Shown: in pieces, positions 1-9,942 of the stretch
Numbering within the stretch: position 1 is the stretch's first letter
Layout of the letters: every line of letters starts with the position of its first letter
Origin: an uncultured Bacteroidota bacterium
GTDB lineage: Bacteria > Bacteroidota > Bacteroidia > Chitinophagales > Chitinophagaceae
Length of the DNA stretch: 64,000 bases
Reading direction: 5' to 3'
NCBI GenBank assembly: GCA_903882805.1
Contig: CAIRYK010000048.1
Span: 43,161 to 107,160 of the forward strand
The notes under the pieces: model-generated
What the model saw: the letters and a program-made list of their open reading frames with translations, nothing else
Databases searched by the model: none
What the model was told of the DNA's origin: nothing
Translations under genes and position numbers: made by a program

Positions 1-1812
1 ATCTGTTGTTATGTTACCTGAATAAACGTTAACAGCTTCATCAGATTCTACGCAAGAGTGGAACAGGAATTTATTAGCTGGGTCGAGTGGGTGATCCATT
101 CTGAAGAATTTGAAACCAGCTACAGTAAAGTCGCCGGTAACATCAACGTTACCTCTGAATTTACCTGCCATATCTTCTGTAAATCCGCTGCCATCGGTAG
201 TGCCGTAAACGCCATAGTTAAGGTCTGCGCCAAAGAACACACCGTTTGCTACTGCAAGTACGCCAGCAGATGCAGTTCCATCGCTGAACGATTGAGTTTC
301 AACGCCATGAGCTTCAGCTCCGAAGTCGCTGTTGGATGCCAAACCTAACAAACCAATAGCGCCGCCTGCGCCAGAAACACCTGTGCCTGCAGAAACCGAT
401 GGGTCGGGCTGAGATTCGCCATAAACACCCACACTAGTGGTAGATGCATCGGCTCCTGTATATTTACCCTGTAATACTGCTGTACTTGGTGCGGTACCGC
501 TATTTGATACAAATGAACCCAACATATCGTCGGTAGTCTGAACATCGAAAGTAGCAGCTGGCGCTGTGGTGCCCAAGCCAATTTTTGAACCATTTTGATA
601 CATGCCTGAGTTAGCCACGTTAGTAGGCGAGGTAAACTTAGTAATGTAGTTGGCGGTACCTGTACTGGTAATACCTCCGCCAGTTGGCGTGGTAGGAGTC
701 CAAGCCGTGCCCGACCAGGTAAGTACCTGTCCGGTTGTAGGCGCAGTTGCGCTCACGTTGTTGTTTTGTAGTTTTACTACTGTGCTTGCGCTGCTAAGTC
801 CGGTTACGTCGCCGCCCATAGTTACCGAGGATGCGGTAACTGCCGCTGTAGTAACTCCGGTTACTCTACCATAGGCATCGGTAGTGATTACAGGTACTAA
901 TGATGATGAACCATATGTGCCTGCTGTGCCTACTGTGCCAAGTCCAATACTACCAGATGATGTGATAACGCCGCCGGTAAGTGGAGAAAGCGCTGTAATG
1001 GAAGTTACTGTTCCGGTACCGCCTACAGAAGCAGGCAGCCATGTTGTACCATTCCATTGCAACACCTGACCTGCTGTAGCTCCTTGTTGCGCAATTTTCA
1101 GCGGAGTGCCTGTTACGCCGTTACCGCCAAGCGTTGCATCTGTAACAGCCGTCTGTGTACCCCAGTTATCGGCTGTACCAGCAGGGCCCATTGGTCCCAT
1201 TGGTCCATCCGGACCGGCAGGACCCATTGGCCCCATCGGACCAGGAGCTCCTGGCGCGCCATCTACGCCATCGCGTCCTGCAGGGCCTGTTGGACCGACT
1301 GGTCCGGCAGGACCAGTAAGACCTGTTGCGCCTGGAGCTCCGGCAGGGCCGGTTGCTCCGGGTGTGCCGGCAGGACCCGCGGGGCCAGCAGGACCAGCAG
1401 GACCTGTAGGTCCATTAAGTGCATTAAGTGCAAATGGTACGCTGAGCAATTGCGACGAACCAAGGCTGGTGTAGGCTGTTCCACCGGCCGGGTCAATTTC
1501 TACCTGAAGGTATTTTTCGCCGCGAGCCCAATCGATGCCCGAAAAAGCGCCGAATAGCGGTGTGCCTTTACCCACTGCTACATTATATAAACCGAAAGTA
1601 TTTGTGGTAATAAAATGCGACTCCTGATAAACAGTGGTACCTGTAGCCGAAAGGTCGTGAACAGTGAGACGCAGACTCATATTTGTATTAGCAATAGGCA
1701 CGCCAGATGTGTTGCGGGCAACGCCTTGATAATTGAACGCTTGTGGCGCCTGAGCGTAGGTAGCTATGTGCGTAGCAGCTACAAGAGCAACGGCGAGTAA
1801 TACTTTTTTCAT
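1..1812 (-). CDS. Collagen-repeat surface protein, C-terminus beyond the window
   Basis: The frame is open from an ATG at 1812 to base 1, so at least 604 residues are present and the end lies outside the window. It begins with a signal peptide ([20 protein letters not shown], then Q). Residues about 20-130 form an N-terminal domain ([14 protein letters not shown]) common in secreted Bacteroidota proteins. Residues 134-211 are 26 uninterrupted collagen-type Gly-X-Y triplets. A long Ser/Thr/Gly-rich stretch follows, and the last visible part ([16 protein letters not shown], then [11 protein letters not shown]) resembles the conserved tail of bacterial tail-fibre-like surface proteins. It is probably an exported structural or adhesive protein. 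The binding partner cannot be told from sequence. Codon use looks like its neighbours. Confidence 0.8.
   Translation of the reverse strand, partial: MKKVLLAVALVAATHIATYAQAPQAFNYQGVARNTSGVPIANTNMSLRLTVHDLSATGTTVYQESHFITTNTFGLYNVAVGKGTPLFGAFSGIDWARGEKYLQVEIDPAGGTAYTSLGSSQLLSVPFALNALNGPTGPAGPAGPAGPAGTPGATGPAGAPGATGLTGPAGPVGPTGPAGRDGVDGAPGAPGPMGPMGPAGPDGPMGPMGPAGTADNWGTQTAVTDATLGGNGVTGTPLKIAQQGATAGQVLQWNGTTWLPASVGGTGTVTSITALSPLTGGVITSSGSIGLGTVGTAGTYGSSSLVPVITTDAYGRVTGVTTAAVTASSVTMGGDVTGLSSASTVVKLQNNNVSATAPTTGQVLTWSGTAWTPTTPTGGGITSTGTANYITKFTSPTNVANSGMYQNGSKIGLGTTAPAATFDVQTTDDMLGSFVSNSGTAPSTAVLQGKYTGADASTTSVGVYGESQPDPSVSAGTGVSGAGGAIGLLGLASNSDFGAEAHGVETQSFSDGTASAGVLAVANGVFFGADLNYGVYGTTDGSGFTEDMAGKFRGNVDVTGDFTVAGFKFFRMDHPLDPANKFLFHSCVESDEAVNVYSGNITTD
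1180..1413 (-). repeat. Collagen-like Gly-X-Y repeat block
   Basis: The block is 234 bp, encoding 26 consecutive G-X-Y triplets ([18 protein letters not shown] and similar). Pro is frequent in X and Ala/Met/Thr in Y. Synonymous codons vary between triplets, so this is a protein-level repeat rather than an identical DNA tandem array. Such blocks can form triple helices in bacterial surface proteins. Confidence 0.9.
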
Positions 1813-1857
1813 GTTATCTGTTTTTAGTTTTTTGAATATTTATTTGGGCTAGTATGG

Positions 1858-2367
1858 TTATTTTAGTTTTTCAATTTTATACGAGGTTGATTCCTGCGCG
1901 CCTGTTGAAGAAGTAAACGTGAGCTCGAGCAAATAAGTAGCAGCAGCAAGTTCCGCAATATTCAGTTGCTCGGCAGTAAGTCCCTGACTAACGTCCAACG
2001 ACTTATGATTGATTACTCTACCAGCCATGTCCATAAATCTGTAGGCCAGAACGCCCGAAATTGCAGCTGTGTAATTTATATTAACAATCGAGCTTGCCGG
2101 GTTAGGAAATACCCTTACTTCTGGCATCAGGTTATTGTTGGCAACACCAACGTGTATCATGATTTCATTTTGCAAGACGCCTTGTGTCAGGAAAACATTG
2201 TCGCCATAAAAAGTAGACACCAGACTAATTTCTCCAACTGACCAGTCGAATACATTATAACCAATAGTTTTCGTTTTGCCGGTTGCATTTAGGGTACTCT
2301 GTCCACGTGCGGTGGGCAAACCTATAAGGGACATACCAATTCCCAAAAGAATAAAGGTCCGTTTCAT
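1858..2367 (-). CDS. Small secreted protein with T9SS sorting domain
   Basis: This is a 169-residue protein with an N-terminal signal peptide (MKRTFILLGIGMSLIGLPTA, cleavage near RGQS). Residues about 85-169 are a typical type IX secretion C-terminal sorting domain: VRVFPNPASSIVNINY, then a MAGRVI turn, and a closing ATYLLELTF/YKIEKLK strand pair. The mature part before it (about 60 residues, with VFDWSVGEISLVSTF) is too short for a recognisable enzyme domain. It should be exported by Sec and then secreted or surface-attached by T9SS. It lies in the same orientation as the collagen-repeat protein, 45 bases upstream of it, and the two may be co-transcribed. Function beyond secretion is unknown. 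Confidence 0.85.
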   Translation of the reverse strand: MKRTFILLGIGMSLIGLPTARGQSTLNATGKTKTIGYNVFDWSVGEISLVSTFYGDNVFLTQGVLQNEIMIHVGVANNNLMPEVRVFPNPASSIVNINYTAAISGVLAYRFMDMAGRVINHKSLDVSQGLTAEQLNIAELAAATYLLELTFTSSTGAQESTSYKIEKLK

Positions 2368-2771
2368 AAATAAAGAGTGCTTGTTTGTATAAAAGTACTC
2401 TAAAAGTAATCAATATTATATGACAAATGTCAAGGTTATTACCACAAGCCATAAAATATTTTTGCACAAAATGTGCGATATGGCTCGTGATTGAAACTCA
2501 ATTTAACTAAAAGTTAATTGAGCTGCGTTTCATCTTTCGTGTAAGTTATTATTGCAGGAATTGTAAAAATAGTGTAATAATAGACTAATGCTTTGTAGAA
2601 TAAGCAGTTGTATTTGCTGTTACACCGCTGCAAATACCTATCGCTGCGAAATTTTAGTGTAAGCCTGTAATGAGTAATAGCAGAACACCCGTCAATAGGC
2701 GGGACCCAATATATTAAAACAGAAAACCCCGGTAGAACCGGGGTTTTGAAAATTTTTCAACAAAAAACAAA
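2368..2771. other. 404-base gap, no gene seen
   Basis: This AT-rich stretch should hold the promoter of the leftward T9SS gene. Visible items are a small inverted repeat TGACAaaTGTCA at 2421-2432, which could be an operator, and the terminator at 2723-2747. No open frame with a convincing protein and no tRNA fold was found. Confidence 0.5.
2723..2747 (-). terminator. Rho-independent terminator
   Basis: A perfect 10-bp stem AAAACCCCGG / CCGGGGTTTT encloses a 5-nt loop (2733-2737). It lies 25 bases beyond the stop of the leftward 76-residue gene, and a T-rich tract follows on the minus strand. Confidence 0.85.
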
Positions 2772-3002
2772 TTATTTAGCTTTTGCTTCTGTTTTTGGAG
2801 TTGAAGATTTTTTGTCAGTAGCTTTTGCTGGCTTGTCGCCTTTTGAAGCTGCTGCTGTTGCGCTTGCTGGAGCTGCTTCAGCTTTAGCGTCTTTTTTCGC
2901 TTCTTTTTTAGTTTCTTTCTTCGCTGGTTTAGCTGCTTCTTGTGCGAAACTTGCAGAACCCAATGCCGCTACGGCTACTAATGTTACAAATATTTTTTTC
3001 AT
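2772..3002 (-). CDS. Small exported Lys/Ala-rich protein
   Basis: This 76-residue protein has a clear signal peptide (MKKIFVTLVAVAALGSASFA, then QE). The mature part is about 55 residues, almost only Lys, Ala, Glu, Thr, Pro and Ser (KPAKKETKKEAKKDAKAE). It is low-complexity, strongly basic and probably unstructured. It has its own terminator downstream, which supports a real, separately transcribed gene. Many Bacteroidota encode such short exported basic proteins with no assigned role. Function is unknown. Confidence 0.7.
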   Translation of the reverse strand: MKKIFVTLVAVAALGSASFAQEAAKPAKKETKKEAKKDAKAEAAPASATAAASKGDKPAKATDKKSSTPKTEAKAK

Positions 3003-3247
3003 TTTGTGTGATTTTGATGCGAAATTAATGCAATTCTGGTTATTTGCAAAAAAAGGATGGCAGTAATCATTGACTTAAGCACATTTTAACAATTCCTGAT
3101 TGCTCACTGGCGTTCTGGGTAAAGCAATTAGTTGATAATTCAAAAGCAAAGCAAATTAGCTTGAAATGAGCTTTATTTATTGTATAAGCGCTAAATTTGT
3201 TGTTACTAAGATGTTCAATAAAGGTTTTGTTCTTAAATTTTAACTGA

Positions 3248-6200
3248 ATGGGTATGAAATGTAATGTTTTCTTTTTGTTTTACTTAATGGTTTCTGTATT
3301 TATCGGAAACACTCTTTCTGCTCAGGTTTTTAGCGGTGGCAGGAGTCAATCGTTATCGGTATGCCAGAATAGCGCCGCTGTACCTATAAACACATTATTA
3401 TCTGCCGATAATAGTTCAGTTGGCGTTACTCAAAACTGGTCAGTAATTTCCGTTCCTACGCATGGCACACTTGTAGTTAGTTATACTGCCATTACCACAG
3501 GTACTGTTATCATTCCATCAGGGCAAACATATGTTCCGAGTCCTTTTTATGCGGGTCCCGATTCTTTTAAGGTACAGGTTTCCGATGGCGTTAGCGCAGA
3601 CACTACAACAGTATATGTGACGGTAAATGTACTACCCTCTGTCATAACAGGTGGCTCTCGCACGTGTATAGGGGTATGCATACCTTTGGCTAATTCCACT
3701 CCCGGCGGCGTTTGGAGCTCCACGAGCGCATTTGTTACTGTAGGTTCTTCTACCGGCGTAGTTTGCGGCAGCGCTGCGGGCGGCTCGGTCATTACCTACA
3801 GTTTGGCTACGGGTTGTTATGCAACAAAAGTGGTTACAGTTACTGCTACCCCCGATTTTACAGGCGCGCCAGGAATATGCACAGGCGCTACAACACCGCT
3901 TGTGGGCTCATTTACCGGCGGTGCATGGGTAAGCGGTAGCCCGGCAATAGCAACTGTTGGCTCTACATCGGGATTAGTTACCGGCATTTCTGCGGGTACT
4001 GCAACTATTACCTATACTTCTAGCCCTGGCTGCACAGCAGTGCGTGTTATAGTAGTTTCGCTAGCGCCCTCTCCAATTGCCGGCATTAATCCGGTTTGCG
4101 TTGGGCTTACAACACTTTGGACCAATGGCGTTACAGTTGGTTCGTGGTCAAGTAGCGCTCCTGCTATAGCTACAATTGGCAGTTCGTCAGGTATGGTTAC
4201 GGGAGTATCTGCAGGTACGGCAGTTATAAGCTATCATACCGGGGTTGGATGCTATATTACAAAAACAACAACGGTGGTATCTACACCCGGCGCTATTACT
4301 GGCGCTGCTAACCTATGTATGGGTGGCTCTACTACGTTGAGTAATTCTACCACAGGCGGGTCTTGGATAAGCGGAAACCCTGGCGTCGCTGCGGTGGGTT
4401 CATTATCTGGCTCCGTTACAGGCATCGCCGCAGGTACTGCAGTTATTAGTTATTCGCTAGGGGGTAGTTGCGTAGCTATAAGGTTAGTGACCGTACATCC
4501 GACGCCATCTCCACTATCTGGCGCATCCGACATCTGCACAGGTGTTACTTCGCCTTATACAACTGGAGTTGGGGGCGGCATCTGGACGTCAGGTAGTATG
4601 TCTATTGCTACCGTCGGCAGCTTGTCGGGAATGGTTTTGGGCGTTGCTGCAGGTGTTGCTACTATTACCTACACTACCGGAGCAGGTTGCACTGCTACAA
4701 AGACATTAACTGTTCATGCCACGCCATCGCCGGGCGTTCTGAGTGGCGACACCGTAGTATGCGTGGGCGATTCTATTGCGCTTACCAGTTCAGTAGGCGG
4801 CGGTGTATGGACAGTTTCAAACAGTCATGCAGGTATTTCTATCGGCAGGGTTTGGGGTGCTAGCTCTGGCATAGATACAGTTATATACACCGTTGCTACA
4901 TCATATTGCAGCGCTGCCGCCATTCATATAGTATTGGTTAATCCCTTACCCAATGCTGGCGTCATTACCGGCGCCGACAGCGTTTGTGAGGGAGCTACTG
5001 TATCATTAACCGATGCAACGGCCGGAGGAGTATGGTCGGTAACAGATACGCTGGCGACAATAACGTCGGGTGGGGTAGCGACAGGTGTTTGGCCGGGTGT
5101 TGATACTGTTTTGTATACAGTTACCAATACTTGCGGTACAGCTATAGCCCGCCATGCTATAAGGGTCAATCCGTTGCCAATTGCAGGTGTCATTGAGGGT
5201 ACTTCTGATGCTTGCCTTGGAGCCGATATTATACTTGTAGATACCATAGCAGGCGGCGCATGGAGCGCTGTAAACGGCGCGGTTACAGTAGTAGGCGGCA
5301 TCGTTACAGGCGTTTCTATTGGCGTAGACACAATTATTTACACAGTTACCAATTCTTGCGGCACAGCATCTGCCACAAAAACAGTAATTGTTAATCCATT
5401 GCCTTTTGCAGGTGTTGTTACTACTGCAGGGGTAGGGGCAATTTGTCCGGGCGATACTGTATCTTTCGCAGACACAGTATCGGGCGGTTTCTGGTCAACT
5501 GTAACCGGCGTGGCTATGGTTAGTCCTGACGGATTGGTAACCGGCGTTGTGGGTGGAGTTGATACCGTTGTTTACAGTTTGTTTAACGTGTGCGGCGTTG
5601 CCACTGCTTCGCATACAGTAGCGGTCAATCCCGGTCCGTTTGCCGGGTTTATTTCTGGCGATGGCGCTGTTTGCGCCGGTTCAGCCATTGTATTAACCAA
5701 TTCTGTAACCGGCGGCACGTGGATGAGTAGCAATACCGTTAGCGCAACAGTAGATGTAACCGGCGTAGTAACTGGAATTGCGCCCGGAACGGCAGATATA
5801 TATTATGTGGTTGCAAATGGTTGCGGAACAGACACAGCAAGACAAACCATTGCTATAGAAATACCAGTATTACCTATTTTAGGTACAAGTGAGGTTTGTC
5901 CATTTGAGTTGGCAACATTTATTGATCCTACGCCGGGAGGAACATGGAGTAGCAGTAATTTACTTGTGGCGCCTGTTTTTGGCGGTTTCGCCATTGGTAT
6001 TACGCCAGGTACAACAACGATCTCCTATACTATAAATAATTCTTGCGGTACAAGCGTTGCCACGTTCGATTTGCGCGTAAAAACAGCGGAAGAGTGTAAT
6101 CCTACTGCTGTAGATAACCGCACTTTGGCAACTGAGGGTATGAGCATTTATCCTAATCCTAATTTCGGTGCATTTTCAGTAAAAGTTAATGCTACCATCA

Positions 6201-6370
6201 ACGAGGAGGCGCAAATAGCTATAACGAATGTAGCTGGCGCTATAGTGGCGAAACATACTTTTCAAACCAATGTACAGTATCCGGTTACATTAAAGGTTTC
6301 TTCAGGTTTGTATTTCATACAGGTTACAACATCGGCGCACACCTATGTCGAGAAAGTGGTAATTGAATAG
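3248..6370 (+). CDS. Large secreted adhesin-like protein with Ig-like repeats and T9SS domain
   Basis: The protein has 1040 residues. ATGs at 3248 and 3254 both fit the signal peptide (FFLFYLMVSVFIGNTLSA, then Q); the first was kept. Residues about 35-130 form a cadherin/Ig-like module (GPDSFKVQVSDG). About 11 tandem repeats of 72-78 residues follow, each carrying a Cys near the start (CxGxT), GGxWxS, VTG followed by GTATITY and often a second Cys (GCxA or SCGTA), ending in a VNPLP linker. These resemble bacterial Ig-like (Big_2) domains. Residues about 965-1040 are a T9SS sorting domain (MSIYPNPNFGAFSVKV, GLYFIQV). It is probably a long rod-shaped cell-surface or extracellular protein. Ligand unknown. 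Confidence 0.85.
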   Translation: MGMKCNVFFLFYLMVSVFIGNTLSAQVFSGGRSQSLSVCQNSAAVPINTLLSADNSSVGVTQNWSVISVPTHGTLVVSYTAITTGTVIIPSGQTYVPSPFYAGPDSFKVQVSDGVSADTTTVYVTVNVLPSVITGGSRTCIGVCIPLANSTPGGVWSSTSAFVTVGSSTGVVCGSAAGGSVITYSLATGCYATKVVTVTATPDFTGAPGICTGATTPLVGSFTGGAWVSGSPAIATVGSTSGLVTGISAGTATITYTSSPGCTAVRVIVVSLAPSPIAGINPVCVGLTTLWTNGVTVGSWSSSAPAIATIGSSSGMVTGVSAGTAVISYHTGVGCYITKTTTVVSTPGAITGAANLCMGGSTTLSNSTTGGSWISGNPGVAAVGSLSGSVTGIAAGTAVISYSLGGSCVAIRLVTVHPTPSPLSGASDICTGVTSPYTTGVGGGIWTSGSMSIATVGSLSGMVLGVAAGVATITYTTGAGCTATKTLTVHATPSPGVLSGDTVVCVGDSIALTSSVGGGVWTVSNSHAGISIGRVWGASSGIDTVIYTVATSYCSAAAIHIVLVNPLPNAGVITGADSVCEGATVSLTDATAGGVWSVTDTLATITSGGVATGVWPGVDTVLYTVTNTCGTAIARHAIRVNPLPIAGVIEGTSDACLGADIILVDTIAGGAWSAVNGAVTVVGGIVTGVSIGVDTIIYTVTNSCGTASATKTVIVNPLPFAGVVTTAGVGAICPGDTVSFADTVSGGFWSTVTGVAMVSPDGLVTGVVGGVDTVVYSLFNVCGVATASHTVAVNPGPFAGFISGDGAVCAGSAIVLTNSVTGGTWMSSNTVSATVDVTGVVTGIAPGTADIYYVVANGCGTDTARQTIAIEIPVLPILGTSEVCPFELATFIDPTPGGTWSSSNLLVAPVFGGFAIGITPGTTTISYTINNSCGTSVATFDLRVKTAEECNPTAVDNRTLATEGMSIYPNPNFGAFSVKVNATINEEAQIAITNVAGAIVAKHTFQTNVQYPVTLKVSSGLYFIQVTTSAHTYVEKVVIE

Positions 6371-6392
6371 CAATGATAAAATAAAACTCCTT

Positions 6393-6427
6393 CAGGTTGC
6401 TTCTGTATAAGGCGCAGCCTGTTTTTT
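6393..6427 (+). terminator. Rho-independent terminator after the adhesin gene
   Basis: Stem CAGGTTGC (6393-6400) pairs with GCAGCCTG (6414-6421), 8 bp with one G-T pair, followed by six T residues. Confidence 0.75.
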
Positions 6428-6516
6428 ATGTATCTATATTGTAGTGATTTGCTGCACTCTTACCGTCTGAAAAGTGTTGAGTTTAGCTATTTTGTATCAT
6501 TGTTTTGCGTTTCTGG

Positions 6517-6547
6517 TTTCTTTTAGTGTTACTTTAACTTACTTTTG
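6517..6547 (+). promoter_or_regulatory. Bacteroidota-type promoter of the E1 gene
   Basis: TTTC (6517-6520), a 19-nt spacer and TACTTTTG (6540-6547) match the TTTG-N19-TAnnTTTG pattern used by the Bacteroidota primary sigma factor. It lies 26 bases before the ATG of the fused dehydrogenase gene. Confidence 0.6.
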
Positions 6548-6573
6548 CAGCCCTTATACAAGGGACGCGATTC

Positions 6574-8628
6574 ATGCTATCAAAAGAATTATTACTTAGG
6601 GCTTACCGGTTGATGATGACTGCTAAAGCTATGGCAGATATTTATGATGCAAACAGGCAGGTATGCAAGTATGTGCATAGCACATCGCGGGGCCATGAAG
6701 CCATACAGCTCGCTACGGGTTTTTTACTTAAGCCTTGCGATTATGTAAGTCCGTATTACCGCGATGAAAGTATGATGTTGGGTATGGGCTACCGCCCCTA
6801 CGAGTTGATGCTGCAGTTGCTGGCCAAAGGCGGCGACCCCTTTACTGGCGGTCGGGCTTATTACAACCACCCAAATATCAGACGCGACGGTTTTCCCACA
6901 ATTATTCATCAGAGCAGCGCTACCGGCATGCAGGTGATACCCACAACAGGTATAGCGCAGGGCGTACAGTATCGTGAAAAAGAAAAGCTATCAAATTATC
7001 CCATTCCTCCGGTTACCATTTGCTCATTGGGCGATGGTAGTGTTACAGAAGGCGAGGTGAGCGAAGCATTCCAGTTTGCTGTATTAAAGCAATTGCCCAT
7101 CATTTATTTGGTGCAAGACAATGACTGGGGTATTTCAGTAAGTAGCGACGAAGCGCGTACAATGGACGCTTTTGAGTTTGCAGCCGGCTTTAAGGGCATG
7201 GAGCGCGTACGGGTAAATGGCAGCGATTTTACAGATTCGTACAACACCATGGAATATACCATGGAGTGGGTGCGCAAGCATCGTAAACCTATTCTTGTTC
7301 ATGCCAAAGTTCCGCTGCTCGGGCATCATACTTCTGGTGTGCGCAAAGAGTGGTACCGCAGTCCGCAAGACTTGGCTAAGCACAGTCTTGACGACCCTGC
7401 GCCAAAATTGAGAAAGTTATTATTACAACAAAAACTGGTTACCGAACAGGAACTGGAAAAAATAGAGGAAGAACAACGTATTTATGCTCAGTCGGAATTT
7501 GATGCAGCTGTTGCAGCTCCCGAACCAGATGTAAATAAAGTTGCTGACTTTGTTTATGCGCCATCGCCGGTTACGGAAGAAAAAGGTAACAGATGCCCGG
7601 AGGGCCGTGAGAAAGTGGTGATGGTAGACGCTGCATTGCATGCTGTTGAGGAACTGCTGCAAGACCACCCGAATGCTTTGTTTTACGGACAAGATGTGGG
7701 CAAGCGGTTGGGCGGTGTGTTTCGCGAGGCTGCTACGCTTGCCGATAAATTTGGCGATAATCGAGTTTTCAATATGGCCATCCAGGAAGCCTATATTGTA
7801 GGTTCTACTGTGGGCATGAACGCAGTAGGGTTGAAACCCATTGTTGAGGTGCAGTTTGCCGACTATATTTATCCCGGTATCAATCAGTTGGTTACAGAAA
7901 TAAGTAAGTCGTGCTACCTGAGTTGTGGTAAGTTTCCAATATCCATGATACTCAGAGTGCCAATTGGCGCTTATGGCGGCGGCGGCCCTTATCATAGCGG
8001 CAGTGTAGAGAGTACACTGGCAACAATCAAGGGTATTAAAATCGCCTACCCCAGTAATGCCGCCGATATAAAGGGGTTGATAAAAGCTGCCTACTACGAT
8101 GGTAATCCGGTAGTAATGCTGGAGCATAAGGGATTATACTGGAGTAAGGTGCCGGGTACAGAAGATGCAAAAACGGTAGAACCAGATCGTGATTATATAC
8201 TGCCATTTGGCAAGGGCGCCGTGGCGCTTGAACCTTCAGATGAAGCTGTAGATAACGGAGAGTCTGTATGTATCATCACCTACGGTATGGGCGTATACTG
8301 GGCAAAAAATGCTGCCAAACAATATCCCGGTCAAGTGGAGATTATTGATATTCGCACTATTTATCCACTCGACGAAGAACTGATATACAATACTGTAAAG
8401 AAGCACGGCAAGTGCATAGTACTTACTGAAGAGCAGTTGCGTAATTCTTTTTGCGAAGCGCTCGCCGGACGTATTGCTCAACACTGTTTTCGCTACCTCG
8501 ATGGGCCTGTGCAAACCATGGGTGCGCTCGACCTACCGGCAGTACCTATGAACATGGCGCTGGAGGCTGCTATGCTGCCCAATGCCGATAAAGTAGCTGC
8601 AAAAATAGGCGAGACACTCAACTGGTAG
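6574..8628 (+). CDS. Fused 2-oxoacid dehydrogenase E1 alpha/beta (branched-chain type)
   Basis: This 684-residue protein joins both E1 subunits. Residues 1 to about 330 are the alpha part: GHEAIQLATGF near 40-50, and the thiamine diphosphate motif GDGSVTEGE at 153-161 ending in QDND at 181-184. Residues about 345-684 are the beta part, with NMAIQEAYIVG, VQFADYIYP and GGGGPYHSGS. It decarboxylates a 2-oxoacid (branched-chain type most likely, pyruvate possible) and passes the acyl group to a lipoylated E2 in the cytoplasm. The only E2 in the window lies 11 kb away on the other strand. ATG at 6574 fits the promoter just upstream. The alpha/beta fusion is a known arrangement in Bacteroidota. Confidence 0.9.
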   Translation: MLSKELLLRAYRLMMTAKAMADIYDANRQVCKYVHSTSRGHEAIQLATGFLLKPCDYVSPYYRDESMMLGMGYRPYELMLQLLAKGGDPFTGGRAYYNHPNIRRDGFPTIIHQSSATGMQVIPTTGIAQGVQYREKEKLSNYPIPPVTICSLGDGSVTEGEVSEAFQFAVLKQLPIIYLVQDNDWGISVSSDEARTMDAFEFAAGFKGMERVRVNGSDFTDSYNTMEYTMEWVRKHRKPILVHAKVPLLGHHTSGVRKEWYRSPQDLAKHSLDDPAPKLRKLLLQQKLVTEQELEKIEEEQRIYAQSEFDAAVAAPEPDVNKVADFVYAPSPVTEEKGNRCPEGREKVVMVDAALHAVEELLQDHPNALFYGQDVGKRLGGVFREAATLADKFGDNRVFNMAIQEAYIVGSTVGMNAVGLKPIVEVQFADYIYPGINQLVTEISKSCYLSCGKFPISMILRVPIGAYGGGGPYHSGSVESTLATIKGIKIAYPSNAADIKGLIKAAYYDGNPVVMLEHKGLYWSKVPGTEDAKTVEPDRDYILPFGKGAVALEPSDEAVDNGESVCIITYGMGVYWAKNAAKQYPGQVEIIDIRTIYPLDEELIYNTVKKHGKCIVLTEEQLRNSFCEALAGRIAQHCFRYLDGPVQTMGALDLPAVPMNMALEAAMLPNADKVAAKIGETLNW

Positions 8629-8784
8629 TATGTAATACACCTTAGGGAGTCGAAAATAGGGACATTCGAAAAGTAGAAAAGGCAGCCATAAAAATTACTG
8701 CTACCTTTTCAATAGTTTTTATAAATTTGAGCGCTTGATAATTTGTTGAGCCATTCCTGTACTTTAGGTAATAACCATTATATT

Positions 8785-9747
8785 ATGTTTTTATCAAAAA
8801 AAATCAATTCTTTCAGGGTATCTGCATTGCTGTTTATGTCGGTTTGTACTTTTGCATCTAATGCACAAACCAATCCCGACCATAGAATAAAAAATCAGTA
8901 TCCATGCGCAGAATGTGCTGTGTACGATAACAACGGTAATGACTTGAGGGGATTTATCAATGCCAAGAAGCAAGACTTTATGCTGAAAGGCGAAAAAGTA
9001 CAGGCTGCATCGGCAGGTAGCTGGGGGTATGTGCAGATAAAAAATGCTCGCGTACCTTCTGTGAACAAACAAGGCGAACTAAGCTATAACCAGTACATAG
9101 ACGCTACGCTGGCGATGAGCAAAACCACCGATGGCGCACAAGCCACCTGGTGGGCGCGCGAATGCAACATGCCCAAGGGCGCGCTGGTGTACCTGAAAAC
9201 AGAAGATAAAGATAAATTGAGCCTTACCAATGTGAAATATCGCGACCTGATACATGAAACAGAAGGTAAGAAGATGACGCTGGTAGAATATAATGGCGAT
9301 ACCTATAATCAGGAAGATTATGATGCGCTATTTAAAAACTACCTGCTTCTGCCCGCCGACGCTATAAAGGAAGTGGGCGACTACAAAACACTGGTAGATT
9401 TTTACAATGGGTTTTTAGGTAAATTTTCATCTGTTTCTGATCCATTGATTGAGAATAAGTCTTTTATTACTTTCCTAACCATTAATAAGGTAAAGTATAT
9501 CGCGTATTTTAATGTCGTTCATGGTAAACTGGCGGGTAAACTTATGCCTGCCGAAATAGAATACGAAACAGATAAAGAACCCCGCACAAAACAGATATTC
9601 AAGAAACTGACCGGTAATGTGGTGTTTATATATGGCGATGATGTATTTGGTATGGAGAAAACCATTATAAAGTATGCTAAAGCCAACAACATAAAACTAA
9701 ACAGAAAGAAAACTACCGACCAAACAACCTTTAACGAGGATAAGTAA
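8785..9747 (+). CDS. Secreted protein of unknown function
   Basis: The ATG at 8785 is preferred over a TTG at 8743 because it puts a signal peptide at the N-terminus (MFLSKKINSF, then ALLFMSVCTFASNA, cleavage before QTNPD), giving 320 residues. The mature protein begins with a Cys pair (YPCAECAVYD) and is otherwise mixed and hydrophilic, with a Lys-rich end. No transmembrane segment, lipobox or T9SS tail is seen, so it should be periplasmic. A strong terminator follows. No family was recognised. Confidence 0.75.
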   Translation: MFLSKKINSFRVSALLFMSVCTFASNAQTNPDHRIKNQYPCAECAVYDNNGNDLRGFINAKKQDFMLKGEKVQAASAGSWGYVQIKNARVPSVNKQGELSYNQYIDATLAMSKTTDGAQATWWARECNMPKGALVYLKTEDKDKLSLTNVKYRDLIHETEGKKMTLVEYNGDTYNQEDYDALFKNYLLLPADAIKEVGDYKTLVDFYNGFLGKFSSVSDPLIENKSFITFLTINKVKYIAYFNVVHGKLAGKLMPAEIEYETDKEPRTKQIFKKLTGNVVFIYGDDVFGMEKTIIKYAKANNIKLNRKKTTDQTTFNEDK

Positions 9748-9773
9748 GTAGGCTTAGGTTATAAACATTATTG

Positions 9774-9812
9774 AGGTTGCAGACCAGTAAGTTGGTTGTT
9801 GCAACCTTTTTA
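9774..9812 (+). terminator. Rho-independent terminator
   Basis: Stem AGGTTGCA (9774-9781) pairs perfectly with TGCAACCT (9800-9807) and is followed by a T-rich tract. It ends the secreted-protein gene. Confidence 0.8.
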
Positions 9813-9942
9813 TTTTAGGGTAGAGTAAGGGTAGTAGGGGTTGTGAAATACCAGTAAACGACGGTTGCAAACCGGCTACTTTAGTGAGACACAAGTGTAC
9901 CCTGCGGAACACTCGCGCAAGATAGGGGCGTATTGTAGCCCG

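Noticed and set aside
1057..1557. Plus-strand frames over the collagen block
   Set aside because: They are reverse readings of Gly-X-Y codons and show only Pro/Ala or Cys/Arg low-complexity sequence.
3600..6000. CRISPR-like or DNA tandem repeats in the adhesin gene
   Set aside because: The repeat units of about 220-230 bases are conserved at protein level but diverged in DNA; no spacer pattern exists.
7423..8127. 234-residue minus-strand frame
   Set aside because: It lies entirely antisense to the well-supported E1 gene, has no domain motif and His/Cys/Tyr-rich composition typical of a shadow frame.
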